Shown in pieces: positions 55,083 to 63,190 of a stretch of DNA of 64,000 nucleotides; the stretch's first letter is position 1; each line of letters starts with the position of its first letter. The position numbers were made by a program, and so were the translations under genes. The DNA is from an uncultured Bacteroides sp. Its GTDB lineage: Bacteria; Bacteroidota; Bacteroidia; Chitinophagales; Chitinophagaceae. Where the stretch lies: positions 62,001 to 126,000 of the forward strand of contig CABHOP010000022.1 in the NCBI GenBank assembly GCA_902168085.1, in the 5' to 3' direction. The notes beneath the pieces were generated by a model. It was not told the origin of the DNA, ran no database searches, and saw nothing but the letters and a program-made list of their open reading frames with translations.

Positions 55083-55991
55083 GTGAAAAAGCTAATAACC
55101 TTCAGCCTCGCACTTCTTCCTTATATCACAACAGCCTGCGCGGTTTGCGGTGGTTCAGCAAGTAACCAGAATATGGCTGTACAACCACAGTTTTACAAAC
55201 ATTTTGCAGGCATACAATATCAGTATCGCTCATTTAACAGTACGCACCCCGCTGATGATGGTGATGCCAGTCATTCTAATGAACAATACAATACCGTGCA
55301 GGTATGGGGTAGGTATAACATTGGCAACCGGTTACGACTATTTGCCTTTATACCCTATATATCTAACATTCATGAAGAAGATGGGAAGAAAACTAATTGC
55401 AGTGGCCTGGGTGATATAAGTTTCCTCGGCAATATACGCGTGCTGAGCTTGAAACAACCAAGCAATGACTGGCAACATGATTTGCAAATAGGTGGGGGCT
55501 TAAAATTACCTACTGGCCACTACAATAAAGAGTCCATACTTCGTGGAGATAATTTACCCAATATGCAACCCGGTACAAAATCGTGGGATGTAACAGCCAA
55601 TACCATATACACTGCGCGCTACAAATCATTAGGTGGTACGATAGATGCATCTTATACCATTGTGACGCCCAATGCGGATGACTACAAATTTGGTAACAGG
55701 CTGAGCACAGGGGTATCTGTATTTTACTGGTGGCAAACCAAGAAGTGTACCATTTTGCCGCAAGGCGGTGTAAGGCTGGATGCTACCGGGGGCGACTATG
55801 AATATTACTCGCGAAATATAAAAAGTGATATGACAGGCGGACAGCAGCTATATATATCTGCCGGCATCCAGGCCTATTACAAATTTACGGGGATACAATT
55901 TTTATACTATATACCGGTTTACCAGCATTATGCCGACGGACTTGTAAAAAGCAAGTCACGCGCAGAAACAGGCATCTATTTCCTTTTTTAA
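55083..55991 (+). CDS. Exported beta-barrel protein with N-terminal cysteine pair
   Basis: A 302-residue exported protein. The start is a GTG at 55083, with the signal KKLITFSLALLPYITTACAV; the ATG two bases before is out of frame. Just after cleavage comes CGGSAS with a C-x2-C pair, possibly a lipid or metal site. The remainder has many aromatic-rich strands (AGIQYQYRSFNS, LRLFAFIPYISNIHEE, LGDISFLGNIRVLS) ending in GIYFLF, typical of an outer-membrane barrel of the MetA-pathway/phenol-degradation-like transporter type. It begins the block that leads to the nos genes, with a small lipoprotein gene next. The substrate is unknown; copper is a guess from context. Confidence 0.75.
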   Translation: MKKLITFSLALLPYITTACAVCGGSASNQNMAVQPQFYKHFAGIQYQYRSFNSTHPADDGDASHSNEQYNTVQVWGRYNIGNRLRLFAFIPYISNIHEEDGKKTNCSGLGDISFLGNIRVLSLKQPSNDWQHDLQIGGGLKLPTGHYNKESILRGDNLPNMQPGTKSWDVTANTIYTARYKSLGGTIDASYTIVTPNADDYKFGNRLSTGVSVFYWWQTKKCTILPQGGVRLDATGGDYEYYSRNIKSDMTGGQQLYISAGIQAYYKFTGIQFLYYIPVYQHYADGLVKSKSRAETGIYFLF

Positions 55992-56002
55992 AAACAACAC
56001 AA

Positions 56003-56422
56003 ATGCAACTCATCAAAGCTTTAAGTACCACATTCCTTATAGCAGTTACCACACTGTTATCATGCCGAAAGGACAATACAACAACAAAGTCGGAACATGA
56101 AAAACTTAGTGCTACAATCAATATCGCATCGCCGTATGCCAACCAGGTATTCAAATACGGCGACACCGTAAAGATAGTAGCCGATATACATGCAGAAACT
56201 AAAATGCATGGTTGCAATGCTATCATCCTAAACCAGGAAGGTGATACACTTTTTTCAGCTAATGCGCATGAACACGGTAGTTCTATCAAGCTTAAAGAAG
56301 AATGGATAAATAGTATTACTACTACGGGTATGCTTACACTAAAACTAATCTGTATTATGGACCATGACGGTAACACTTGTGAAAAGACACAAATAATTCA
56401 AACTCAAAGCGAACAGAAATAG
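56003..56422 (+). CDS. Small lipoprotein (DUF4625-like)
   Basis: A 139-residue lipoprotein with its lipobox at LLSCRK. The mature part is an Ig-like beta domain: ATINIASPYANQVFKYGDTV, then a histidine-rich middle (AEMHAETKMHGCNAI-like and ANAHEHGSS) and a C-terminal strand pair. Methionine, histidine and cysteine residues are consistent with metal contact but do not prove it. It follows the barrel gene by 11 bases and probably belongs to its transcript. The 170 bases after it contain the leader of the cytochrome gene and a weak FNR-like sequence at 56427-56440. Confidence 0.7.
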   Translation: MQLIKALSTTFLIAVTTLLSCRKDNTTTKSEHEKLSATINIASPYANQVFKYGDTVKIVADIHAETKMHGCNAIILNQEGDTLFSANAHEHGSSIKLKEEWINSITTTGMLTLKLICIMDHDGNTCEKTQIIQTQSEQK

Positions 56423-56595
56423 CATAATGATAAAAATCATTTTTAAAAAAGACCTTTTTATCTTCAATATGATTCTCATCATACTTTTTACATTTTTCAA
56501 TGCAGACTTTTGAGTGTTGAATCACCCATCGAATACAAACATTAATTATATTTGATAACAATTATATTTTCCATTAATCATAAAATACAATTTAC

Positions 56596-57072
56596 ATGAA
56601 CCGTAATCTCGTTTTAGTTATCCTTTCGCTTAGCCTTGCATTCTATAGTTGTGGGGGGAATTCTGAACCAACTTCTGTGCGTGATGAAACGCCGGACCCA
56701 GGCAAGAATGAATATGTAGACCCCAATGCCAATCCTGGTGGAATAGGAAAATTCAAGAATGTAGAACTTACGCATCCGCTTGATGATAAAATGGTAACAG
56801 CGGGCGAAAGTATTTACGATTTAAAATGCGGATCTTGTCATAAGCTGACAGATGAAAAACTTGTAGGCCCGGGATGGAAGGGTGTGACAGACAGGAGATC
56901 GCCAGAATGGATTATGAATTTCGTTACAAACGTTGACGAAATGCTGGATAAAGACGCTGAGGCCAAAGCTATGCTGGAGGTTTGTATGGTTAGAATGCCT
57001 AATCAAAACGTGAAGGACGATGAAGCAAGGCAAATACTGGAGTTTATGCGTAAAAATGATGGCAAAAATTAA
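56596..57072 (+). CDS. Cytochrome c lipoprotein of the nos cluster
   Basis: A 158-residue exported protein with a lipoprotein signal (LVILSLSLAFYSCGGN, Cys19). A single class I cytochrome c domain carries CGSCH at 78-82 and an axial methionine probably in VRMPNQNVKDDEA. Between them is the LVGPGWKGVTDRRSPEWI segment usual for this family. It lies 31 bases before nosZ in the same direction and is the probable electron donor to it in the periplasm. A weak FNR-like site (TTGATAACAATTAT) lies 30 bases upstream. Confidence 0.92.
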   Translation: MNRNLVLVILSLSLAFYSCGGNSEPTSVRDETPDPGKNEYVDPNANPGGIGKFKNVELTHPLDDKMVTAGESIYDLKCGSCHKLTDEKLVGPGWKGVTDRRSPEWIMNFVTNVDEMLDKDAEAKAMLEVCMVRMPNQNVKDDEARQILEFMRKNDGKN

Positions 57073-57103
57073 TAGAACATCTTCAATCGCTCAATTGATC
57101 AAT

Positions 57104-59074
57104 ATGAAAAAGCTAATAATTATATTAAGTGCCATTGGTGCTGCCTATAGTTTGCAAGGTTGCAAAATGAAAAGCACCGGCGCAGTAGTAGAAGGCGATG
57201 CCGCTTCTAAAGTATATGTTGCCCCGGGAAAATATGATGAGTTTTACAATTTCGTTTCCGGTGGTTTCAGTGGGCAGGTTTCTGTTTACGGCCTTCCATC
57301 CGGACGCCTGTTAAAAGTAATACCAGTATTTTCTGTAAACCCTGAAAATGGCTACGGCTTTAGCGAAGAAAGCAAGCCTATGCTAACCACCACATCCGGG
57401 TTCGTACCATGGGATGATGAACACCACCTTGCTTTGTCGCAAACAAACGGGGAACAAGACGGCAGATGGCTATTTGCCAATGCGAATAACACCCCCCGTG
57501 TAGCCCGTATTGACTTAACCACATTCAAAACAGTAGAGATACTTGAAATTCCCAACAGCGGGGGCAACCACTCTTCTCCTTTTATTACTGAAAATACGGA
57601 GTATGTTATAGCCGGTACGCGCTTTGCAGTGCCACTTGGGGACAAAGACGTAGCCATCAATAGTTATAAAGAGAATTTCAAAAGCACCGCCTCTTTTATC
57701 AATGTAGATAAAACTACGGGTAAGATGAATATTGCCTTCCAGATAGCGCTGCCGGGTATGGATCTGGACCTGAGCCGTGCGGGCAAAGGGCCATCACATG
57801 GATGGTTTTTCTTTTCAACCTACAATACGGAACAGGCTAATACACTGCTGGAGGTGAATGCATCGCAAAAGGACAAAGACTTTATAGTAGCTGTGAACTG
57901 GAAGAAAGCAGAAGAATATGTAAAAGCCGGTAAGGGCACAAAAATGAAAGCGCGTCATACGCACAATACTTGGAATGATGAAACACATTCGGCATCATCT
58001 ACTATGAATGAAGAAGTACTGGTGCTTGACCCCAATGAGTTGAAAGATATGGTGTATATGATACCATGTCCTAAATCGCCACACGGATGCGATGTTGACC
58101 CCAGCGGCGAATACATCGTTGGTAGTGGTAAACTAGCAGCGCTGATACCTGTTTTTTCATTCCAGAAATTTACAAAAGCTATTGCTGATAAAAACTTCGA
58201 AGGTGATTATCACGGTATCCCTGTTGTTAAATATGAAGCTGCCCTTCATGGTGAAGTACAAAAACCCGGCCTTGGACCTTTGCATACAGAATTTGATGGC
58301 AAAGGAAATGCTTATACTTCATTCTTCCTTTCTTCAGAAATCGTAAAATGGAGCATTAAAGATGTAAAAGTACTGGACCGTGTACCTACGTATTATTCTA
58401 TTGGCCACTTATGCGTACCGGGTGGAGATACAAAAAAACCATGGGGCAAATACGTGATTGCATATAACAAAATCACTAAAGACCGCTACCTGCCTACCGG
58501 CCCTGAGCTGGCCCAGTCTGCACAGCTGTATGACATTTCAGGCGATAAGATGCAACTGATACTGGATTATCCTACAATTGGCGAACCTCACTATGCCCAG
58601 GCAATTCCGGCAAGCGTAATAAAAGACAGGACCGCGAAAATATATGACATCAACAAGAACCATCACCCATATGTAACATTAGGTGAGAAGAATGCTAAAG
58701 TAATACGTAGCGGCAATCGCGTAGATATCTACATGACAGCCATACGCTCACACCTTACACCGGATAATATTGAAGGCGTTAATGTAGGTGACGAAGTATA
58801 TTTCCATGTTACCAACCTGGAACAAGACTGGGATGTGCCACACGGATTTGCGATAAAACACGCCAACAATGCTGAACTGCTCGTAATGCCCGGTGAAACA
58901 GTGACTTTGAAATTTGTGCCCGACAGAACAGGTATATATCCTTTTTATTGTACAGACTTCTGCTCTGCCCTACACCAGGAAATGCAGGGTTACCTGAGGG
59001 TGTCTGCTAAAGGCAGCAATACGCCATTAAAATATAGCACCGGAGAAACGACTCCTGCTGTAGCAACTAAATAA
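57104..59074 (+). CDS. nosZ: Nitrous oxide reductase, Sec-dependent (clade II)
   Basis: The terminal denitrification enzyme, reducing N2O to N2 in the periplasm. The mature protein follows a Sec-type signal with a lipobox-like LQGC (MKKLIIILSAIGAAYSLQGC) and lacks the twin arginines of clade I. The ATG at 57104 gives 656 residues; the track start overlaps the cytochrome gene. The seven-bladed propeller holds the CuZ ligands (DDEHHLALS, RHTHNTWNDETHS and HGCDVDPS among them). The cupredoxin domain has CuA ligands in PHGF and CTDFCSALHQEM (Cys616, Cys620, His624, Met627). A strong terminator follows the stop. Confidence 0.97.
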   Translation: MKKLIIILSAIGAAYSLQGCKMKSTGAVVEGDAASKVYVAPGKYDEFYNFVSGGFSGQVSVYGLPSGRLLKVIPVFSVNPENGYGFSEESKPMLTTTSGFVPWDDEHHLALSQTNGEQDGRWLFANANNTPRVARIDLTTFKTVEILEIPNSGGNHSSPFITENTEYVIAGTRFAVPLGDKDVAINSYKENFKSTASFINVDKTTGKMNIAFQIALPGMDLDLSRAGKGPSHGWFFFSTYNTEQANTLLEVNASQKDKDFIVAVNWKKAEEYVKAGKGTKMKARHTHNTWNDETHSASSTMNEEVLVLDPNELKDMVYMIPCPKSPHGCDVDPSGEYIVGSGKLAALIPVFSFQKFTKAIADKNFEGDYHGIPVVKYEAALHGEVQKPGLGPLHTEFDGKGNAYTSFFLSSEIVKWSIKDVKVLDRVPTYYSIGHLCVPGGDTKKPWGKYVIAYNKITKDRYLPTGPELAQSAQLYDISGDKMQLILDYPTIGEPHYAQAIPASVIKDRTAKIYDINKNHHPYVTLGEKNAKVIRSGNRVDIYMTAIRSHLTPDNIEGVNVGDEVYFHVTNLEQDWDVPHGFAIKHANNAELLVMPGETVTLKFVPDRTGIYPFYCTDFCSALHQEMQGYLRVSAKGSNTPLKYSTGETTPAVATK

Positions 59075-59080
59075 TTACCC

Positions 59081-59130
59081 AAATGGCAGTACTACCCCAT
59101 CAGGGTGTGTACTGCCATTTTCATTTTTTT
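59081..59130 (+). terminator. Terminator or attenuator after nosZ
   Basis: A 12-base perfect stem AAATGGCAGTAC/GTACTGCCATTT with an inner CCC/GGG pair, followed by a T-rich tract (TCATTTTTTTTG). It ends just before the next nos gene and probably gives nosZ a higher transcript level than the maturation genes. Confidence 0.85.
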
Positions 59131-59136
59131 TGATTT

Positions 59137-59724
59137 ATGAAAAAGTTGACGACGTTAGGAAGGACAAGCATCATTATAATTATTCTATTCGTAGGAACGC
59201 TATTTTTTTTCCCAATGTGGAGAATAGACCTGGCAGCACCGCAATATCCGGGTGGGCTGACGATGACGATATGGATAAATGATGTAAAAGGTGATGTTGA
59301 TGTGATTAACGGCTTAAATCATTACATTGGCATGCAAACCATTCACAAAGAAGACTTTAAAGAGTTTATTTACTTACCTATAGCTATGATGAGCTTTATG
59401 GGTTTAGGAGTCCTCTTAATCTTCTGGAATAGGAAAACAGGGTACTATATATGGACAGCTATCTTTGCGGTTATTGGTTTACTTTCATTCTATGATTTTT
59501 ACAAGTGGGAATATGACTATGGCCACAATCTCGACCCCAACGCGCCTATCCAGGTGCCGGGAATGGCTTACCAGCCCCCTCTTATAGGGTATAAAAAAAT
59601 GCTGAATTTTGAAGTGCTTTCACAACCGCATATTGCCGGATGGTTTTTTATTGCTACCGGCGTGATATTAGTAACGATAAGTTTTTACGAATGGAAGAAA
59701 TCCAAAATAAGTTTAGGAAAATAA
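59137..59724 (+). CDS. Nos-cluster integral membrane protein
   Basis: A 195-residue membrane protein with four hydrophobic segments: TSIIIIILFVGTLFFFPMWR, EFIYLPIAMMSFMGLGVLLI, YIWTAIFAVIGLLSFYDFY and WFFIATGVILVTISFYEW. The loop between the first two has aromatic and acidic residues (IDLAAPQYPGGLTM). The position between nosZ and nosL is where clade II clusters place membrane proteins such as NosB; identity with that family was not tested. It overlaps nosL by 34 bases, so it is probably required for maturation or electron transfer. Confidence 0.85.
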   Translation: MKKLTTLGRTSIIIIILFVGTLFFFPMWRIDLAAPQYPGGLTMTIWINDVKGDVDVINGLNHYIGMQTIHKEDFKEFIYLPIAMMSFMGLGVLLIFWNRKTGYYIWTAIFAVIGLLSFYDFYKWEYDYGHNLDPNAPIQVPGMAYQPPLIGYKKMLNFEVLSQPHIAGWFFIATGVILVTISFYEWKKSKISLGK

Positions 59725-60137
59725 TTAACCTGCTGTCATATTGCAGCTTGTTTTTATTCGTGTCTTGCCAATCATCTCCGGAAAAGATAGATTATGGCAA
59801 AGAAGCCTGTGTAAGTTGTAAAATGACTATTGTAGATGCCAGGTTTGCAGCTGAAATGATAACTGCAAAAGGAAGAATCTATAAGTTTGATGACATCATA
59901 TGCATGAAACAGTATGCAGCAGCCAACGCTGATGCTGCAAAGGATGCACAATTCTGGGTTGCCGGTTATATTGCTACTGATGGAGCATTTATCGATGCTA
60001 CCAACGGTATCTTTCTTAAAAGCAATGCCTTTGCCAGTCCTATGAATGGCAACTATGCAGCGTTTGATAATGAAGCATCGGCCCAGCATTTGAAAGATAG
60101 CCTGAACCTTGAATACCTTCAGTGGAGTAGTTTATGA
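59691..60137 (+). CDS. nosL: NosL copper-chaperone lipoprotein
   Basis: A 148-residue lipoprotein that brings copper to apo-NosZ. The ATG at 59691 gives a signal peptide with lipobox SLFLFVSCQSS; the track start lies inside the previous gene. The NosL domain has CVSCKMTIVDARFAAEM (copper-binding Cys-x2-Cys-x-Met), IYKFDDIICMKQY, and the late ASPMNGNYAAFDNEA segment, all typical. It overlaps the membrane protein gene at its start and nosD at its end (ATGA). Confidence 0.93.
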   Translation: MEEIQNKFRKIINLLSYCSLFLFVSCQSSPEKIDYGKEACVSCKMTIVDARFAAEMITAKGRIYKFDDIICMKQYAAANADAAKDAQFWVAGYIATDGAFIDATNGIFLKSNAFASPMNGNYAAFDNEASAQHLKDSLNLEYLQWSSL

Positions 60138-61375
60138 TAAGAGTGCCGGTTTTGATATTAACGATGTGTTTGCTGGCATATGTTCACGCCGCAGCACGTA
60201 CAATACAAATTTCTCCCCGCCAGGCAAAGGCTATACAGGGAGCCATCAACCATGCACATGCCGGCGACACATTGGTAATAGAGAAAGGTATTTATAATGA
60301 ATCTGACATTCTTGTAAATAAGAAGCTTACTATTATTGGCAACAACTATCCCATAATAGACGGGGGAGGGAAAAAACAATTAATAGTAGTGGTGCATGAT
60401 TCTGTCTATATATCAGGGCTTCAGTTGCAGAATACCGGGCGTTCGAGCATGACAGATATGGCAGCCATAAGGCTTCAGAATGTTTCAGGCGTAGTAGTAC
60501 ATAACAATAGGCTCTTGAACAACACTTATGGCATATACCTTCAAAATAGCCACTATTGTACTATCAGTAATAATAAGGTTAGTGCCAGCACTAAAGACGA
60601 GCTAAACAGCGGCAATGGCATCCATGCATGGAAGAGTACCCACCTCATGATACAAAACAACAATATTTCAGGCCATAGGGATGGTATTTATTTCGAGTTT
60701 GTAACAGAATCACGCATTATCAAGAATGTTTCAACAAAAAATATACGGTACGGCTTGCACTTCATGTTTTCTCACAGGGATGTATATGCAGATAACCTTT
60801 TTGTTGATAATGGCTCTGGCGTGGCCGTAATGTATTCAAAGTTTGTAGAAATGTATAATAATACGTTTCGCCACAACTGGGGCGATGCGGCCTATGCCAT
60901 ACTACTTAAAGAAATTACGGACAGCAAAATAAAGCAGAACCTGTTTATAAAAAATACGGTTGGTATTTACATGGAAGGTAGCAGCCGTATTGACGTAATG
61001 CAAAATGAGTTTAAAGAAAATGGCTGGGGAATAAGAGTACAGGCAAGCTGCGACAATAATGTTTTTGAACACAATAACTTTTTGTCCAATTCATTTGATG
61101 TGGCCACTAATGGCACTATGATGTTAAACACCTTTAATGAAAACTATTGGGATAAATACGATGGTTATGATTTAGATAAAAACAAAATCGGCGACGTACC
61201 CTACTACCCCGTGAGTATGTATGCCGTGGTGACAGAACGCATACCTAATGCTATGATACTCTACCGCAGTTTTTTGACGGATATTATGACGCAAGTGGAA
61301 AAGCTGATGCCCAGTGTGATACCCGATAACCTGCGGGATGACAGGCCTGTAATGAAAAGCTGGAAATTAAGATGA
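60134..61375 (+). CDS. nosD: NosD periplasmic maturation protein
   Basis: A 413-residue periplasmic right-handed beta-helix protein that works with NosF and NosY in building the CuZ centre. The signal (VPVLILTMCLLAYVHAAA) is followed by AIQGAINHAHAGDTLVIEKG. Serial parallel beta-helix coils with N-N-x-I/V patterns run next (VVHNNRLLNNTYGIYLQNSH, YCTISNNKVSAS), and the end has NYWDKYDGYDLDKNKIGDVP, a NosD hallmark. Length is normal. Its start overlaps nosL and its stop overlaps nosF, both by ATGA. Confidence 0.94.
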   Translation: MIRVPVLILTMCLLAYVHAAARTIQISPRQAKAIQGAINHAHAGDTLVIEKGIYNESDILVNKKLTIIGNNYPIIDGGGKKQLIVVVHDSVYISGLQLQNTGRSSMTDMAAIRLQNVSGVVVHNNRLLNNTYGIYLQNSHYCTISNNKVSASTKDELNSGNGIHAWKSTHLMIQNNNISGHRDGIYFEFVTESRIIKNVSTKNIRYGLHFMFSHRDVYADNLFVDNGSGVAVMYSKFVEMYNNTFRHNWGDAAYAILLKEITDSKIKQNLFIKNTVGIYMEGSSRIDVMQNEFKENGWGIRVQASCDNNVFEHNNFLSNSFDVATNGTMMLNTFNENYWDKYDGYDLDKNKIGDVPYYPVSMYAVVTERIPNAMILYRSFLTDIMTQVEKLMPSVIPDNLRDDRPVMKSWKLR

Positions 61376-62112
61376 TAAAACTAACGGAAGTAACCAAGTC
61401 ATTCGGAAAGTTCAAGGCATTAGATAATATCAGCCTCACCTTGGGAAAGGGGCAGGCTATTTCATTGCTTGGCCCTAATGGCTCAGGCAAAACAACGCTT
61501 ATTAAATCTATACTTGGACTGGTAATACCCGAAGCAGGCACTATTACTGTAAATGGACTGCAGGTAAACAACAATTGGGCATACCGCTCTCATATTGGCT
61601 ATATGCCACAAATAGGCCGCTATCCCGACAATATGACCATTGTGCAGGTACTTAATATGATAAAGGAATTAAGAAGCGATAAGCATGTGTATGATGAAGA
61701 GCTGATAGATAGTTTAGGACTGAGGAAAATTCAAGACAAAACTATGAGAAGCCTTTCCGGTGGTACCCGTCAAAAGGTAAGCGCTTGCCTGGCATTTCTT
61801 TTTTCTCCCGATGTCTTTATCCTGGATGAACCTACAGCCGGCCTGGACCCATTATCCAGCGAAATACTGCAGTCGAAAATAGCACAGGAAAGAAACAAGG
61901 GCAAATTGATTCTTATTACTTCGCACGTGCTTAGTGATCTTGAAGATATTACAAGCCATATATTATACCTGCAAGACGGGAAGATGATGTTTCATAAGAC
62001 CGTAGAAGACTTGCAAAACATCACAGGTGAGTTAAAACTAAGTAAAATAGTAGCCAGCCTTATGCAAGAGGCGGATGTGCATAAATCATTTCAGCATGAA
62101 CACGATAGTTAA
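61372..62112 (+). CDS. nosF: NosF ABC-transporter ATPase
   Basis: The cytoplasmic ATPase of the NosDFY system. The Walker A is GPNGSGKTT, the Q-loop is YMPQIG, the signature is LSGGTRQKVS, the Walker B is VFILDEPTAGLD and the H-loop is ITSHVLSD. The length of 246 residues is normal, and the gene order nosD-nosF-nosY is conserved. It overlaps nosD by four bases and nosY by 17, so the three are translated together. Confidence 0.95.
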   Translation: MIKLTEVTKSFGKFKALDNISLTLGKGQAISLLGPNGSGKTTLIKSILGLVIPEAGTITVNGLQVNNNWAYRSHIGYMPQIGRYPDNMTIVQVLNMIKELRSDKHVYDEELIDSLGLRKIQDKTMRSLSGGTRQKVSACLAFLFSPDVFILDEPTAGLDPLSSEILQSKIAQERNKGKLILITSHVLSDLEDITSHILYLQDGKMMFHKTVEDLQNITGELKLSKIVASLMQEADVHKSFQHEHDS

Positions 62113-62863
62113 ATACATAACGTTAGACCTAATCAAGAATAAGATTATTATCATTTACACGCTCTTATTGGGCGTAATATCCTTTAGTGTATTAAGTATA
62201 GATAGCAATTCGTCAAAAGGGTTACTGAGCTTATTAAATATCACACTGCTATTTGTACCTATCATAAGTATCCTGTTTGCAACGATATACTTTTTCAATT
62301 CATCTGAATTCATAGAATTACTTCTTTCGCAACCGGTAAAGAGAAAAACGGTATTGTTAGCTGAATATTCAGGGCTTTCAACTGCGCTTTGTGCAGCTTA
62401 TGCTGTAGGTATCGGTATACCAACAATCATATTGACCCCCTCCCCTGCGGCGTTAGTACTATTAGTCAGTGGATTGCTTCTTACCCTAAGCTTTACTGCA
62501 TTGGCTCTTTTAGTTTTTGTTTTATTTAAAGATAAAACAAAAGGTATCGGGGCTTCAATCATTATTTCCTTATTCCTAAGCTTACTGTTTGATGGGCTCC
62601 TACTTATTTTCATTTATTCTTTCGGCGAATATCCCATCGAGAAACCCATATTAGGCATCATAGCACTAAACCCCATTGATCTTGCCCGCATTTTAATGCT
62701 TTTGCAATTGGATGTTGCTGTACTGATGGGTTATTCGGGTGCGTTATTCAAAAAGTTTCTTGGAAGTATGGCAGGTAGTGCATACGCAATAATATGCATG
62801 ATGCTCTGGGTGATAGTTCCATTATTTCTTTCCGTAAAAATATTCAGGAAGAAAGACCTATAA
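62096..62863 (+). CDS. nosY: NosY ABC-transporter permease
   Basis: A 255-residue integral membrane protein, the permease of the NosDFY complex. The start is the ATG at 62096 (MNTIVKYITLDLIKNKIIII); the track start lies further into nosF. Six hydrophobic segments are present, with RDKTKGIGASII-like and QPVKRKTVLLAEY cytoplasmic loops usual for ABC-2-type permeases. The last gene of the operon; its stop is directly next to the stop of the convergent MIP18-like gene with no base in between. Confidence 0.93.
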   Translation: MNTIVKYITLDLIKNKIIIIYTLLLGVISFSVLSIDSNSSKGLLSLLNITLLFVPIISILFATIYFFNSSEFIELLLSQPVKRKTVLLAEYSGLSTALCAAYAVGIGIPTIILTPSPAALVLLVSGLLLTLSFTALALLVFVLFKDKTKGIGASIIISLFLSLLFDGLLLIFIYSFGEYPIEKPILGIIALNPIDLARILMLLQLDVAVLMGYSGALFKKFLGSMAGSAYAIICMMLWVIVPLFLSVKIFRKKDL

Positions 62864-63190
62864 TTATAAACCAAGTGCTGCGCGGCCTTCTGTACTTATA
62901 AACTCGTAGTTCCATTTAGGTTCCCATACCAGCCTGATATCTGCTTCATAACCCGGCAAAGCATTTTCGATAGCTATTTTGGCATAAGATATAATAAGCC
63001 CACCCATTGGGCACGACGGTGTAGAAAGTGTCATGTATAATATGATGGATGCATTACTAACTTCCAGGTTATAAACCATCCCAAGGTCTACAATATTCAC
63101 GCCCAACTCCGGATCTTTTACTTCATAAAGCGCAATTAATGCTTTGGACTTGATCTCATAAAATGGGTCTGATATTCCTATCTCAAACAT
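62864..63190 (-). CDS. MIP18/SufT-type metal-sulfur cluster assembly protein
   Basis: A 108-residue protein of the DUF59 family. The ATG at 63190 is preferred over a TTG two codons earlier. The hallmark KDPELGVNIVDLGMVYNLEV is followed by LSTPSCPMGGLI, the reactive-cysteine motif shared with PaaD and SufT, and the terminal LVWEPKWNYEFIS region. It probably helps in Fe-S protein maturation. It overlaps the 3' end of the oxidase-like gene upstream on the minus strand by eight bases, so the two are coupled. Confidence 0.9.
   Translation of the reverse strand: MFEIGISDPFYEIKSKALIALYEVKDPELGVNIVDLGMVYNLEVSNASIILYMTLSTPSCPMGGLIISYAKIAIENALPGYEADIRLVWEPKWNYEFISTEGRAALGL

Noticed and set aside
57094-57103. 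TTGATCAA palindrome before nosZ as FNR box
   Set aside because: The half-sites lack the four-base spacer and the sequence abuts the nosZ start codon, so it cannot act as an activator site.
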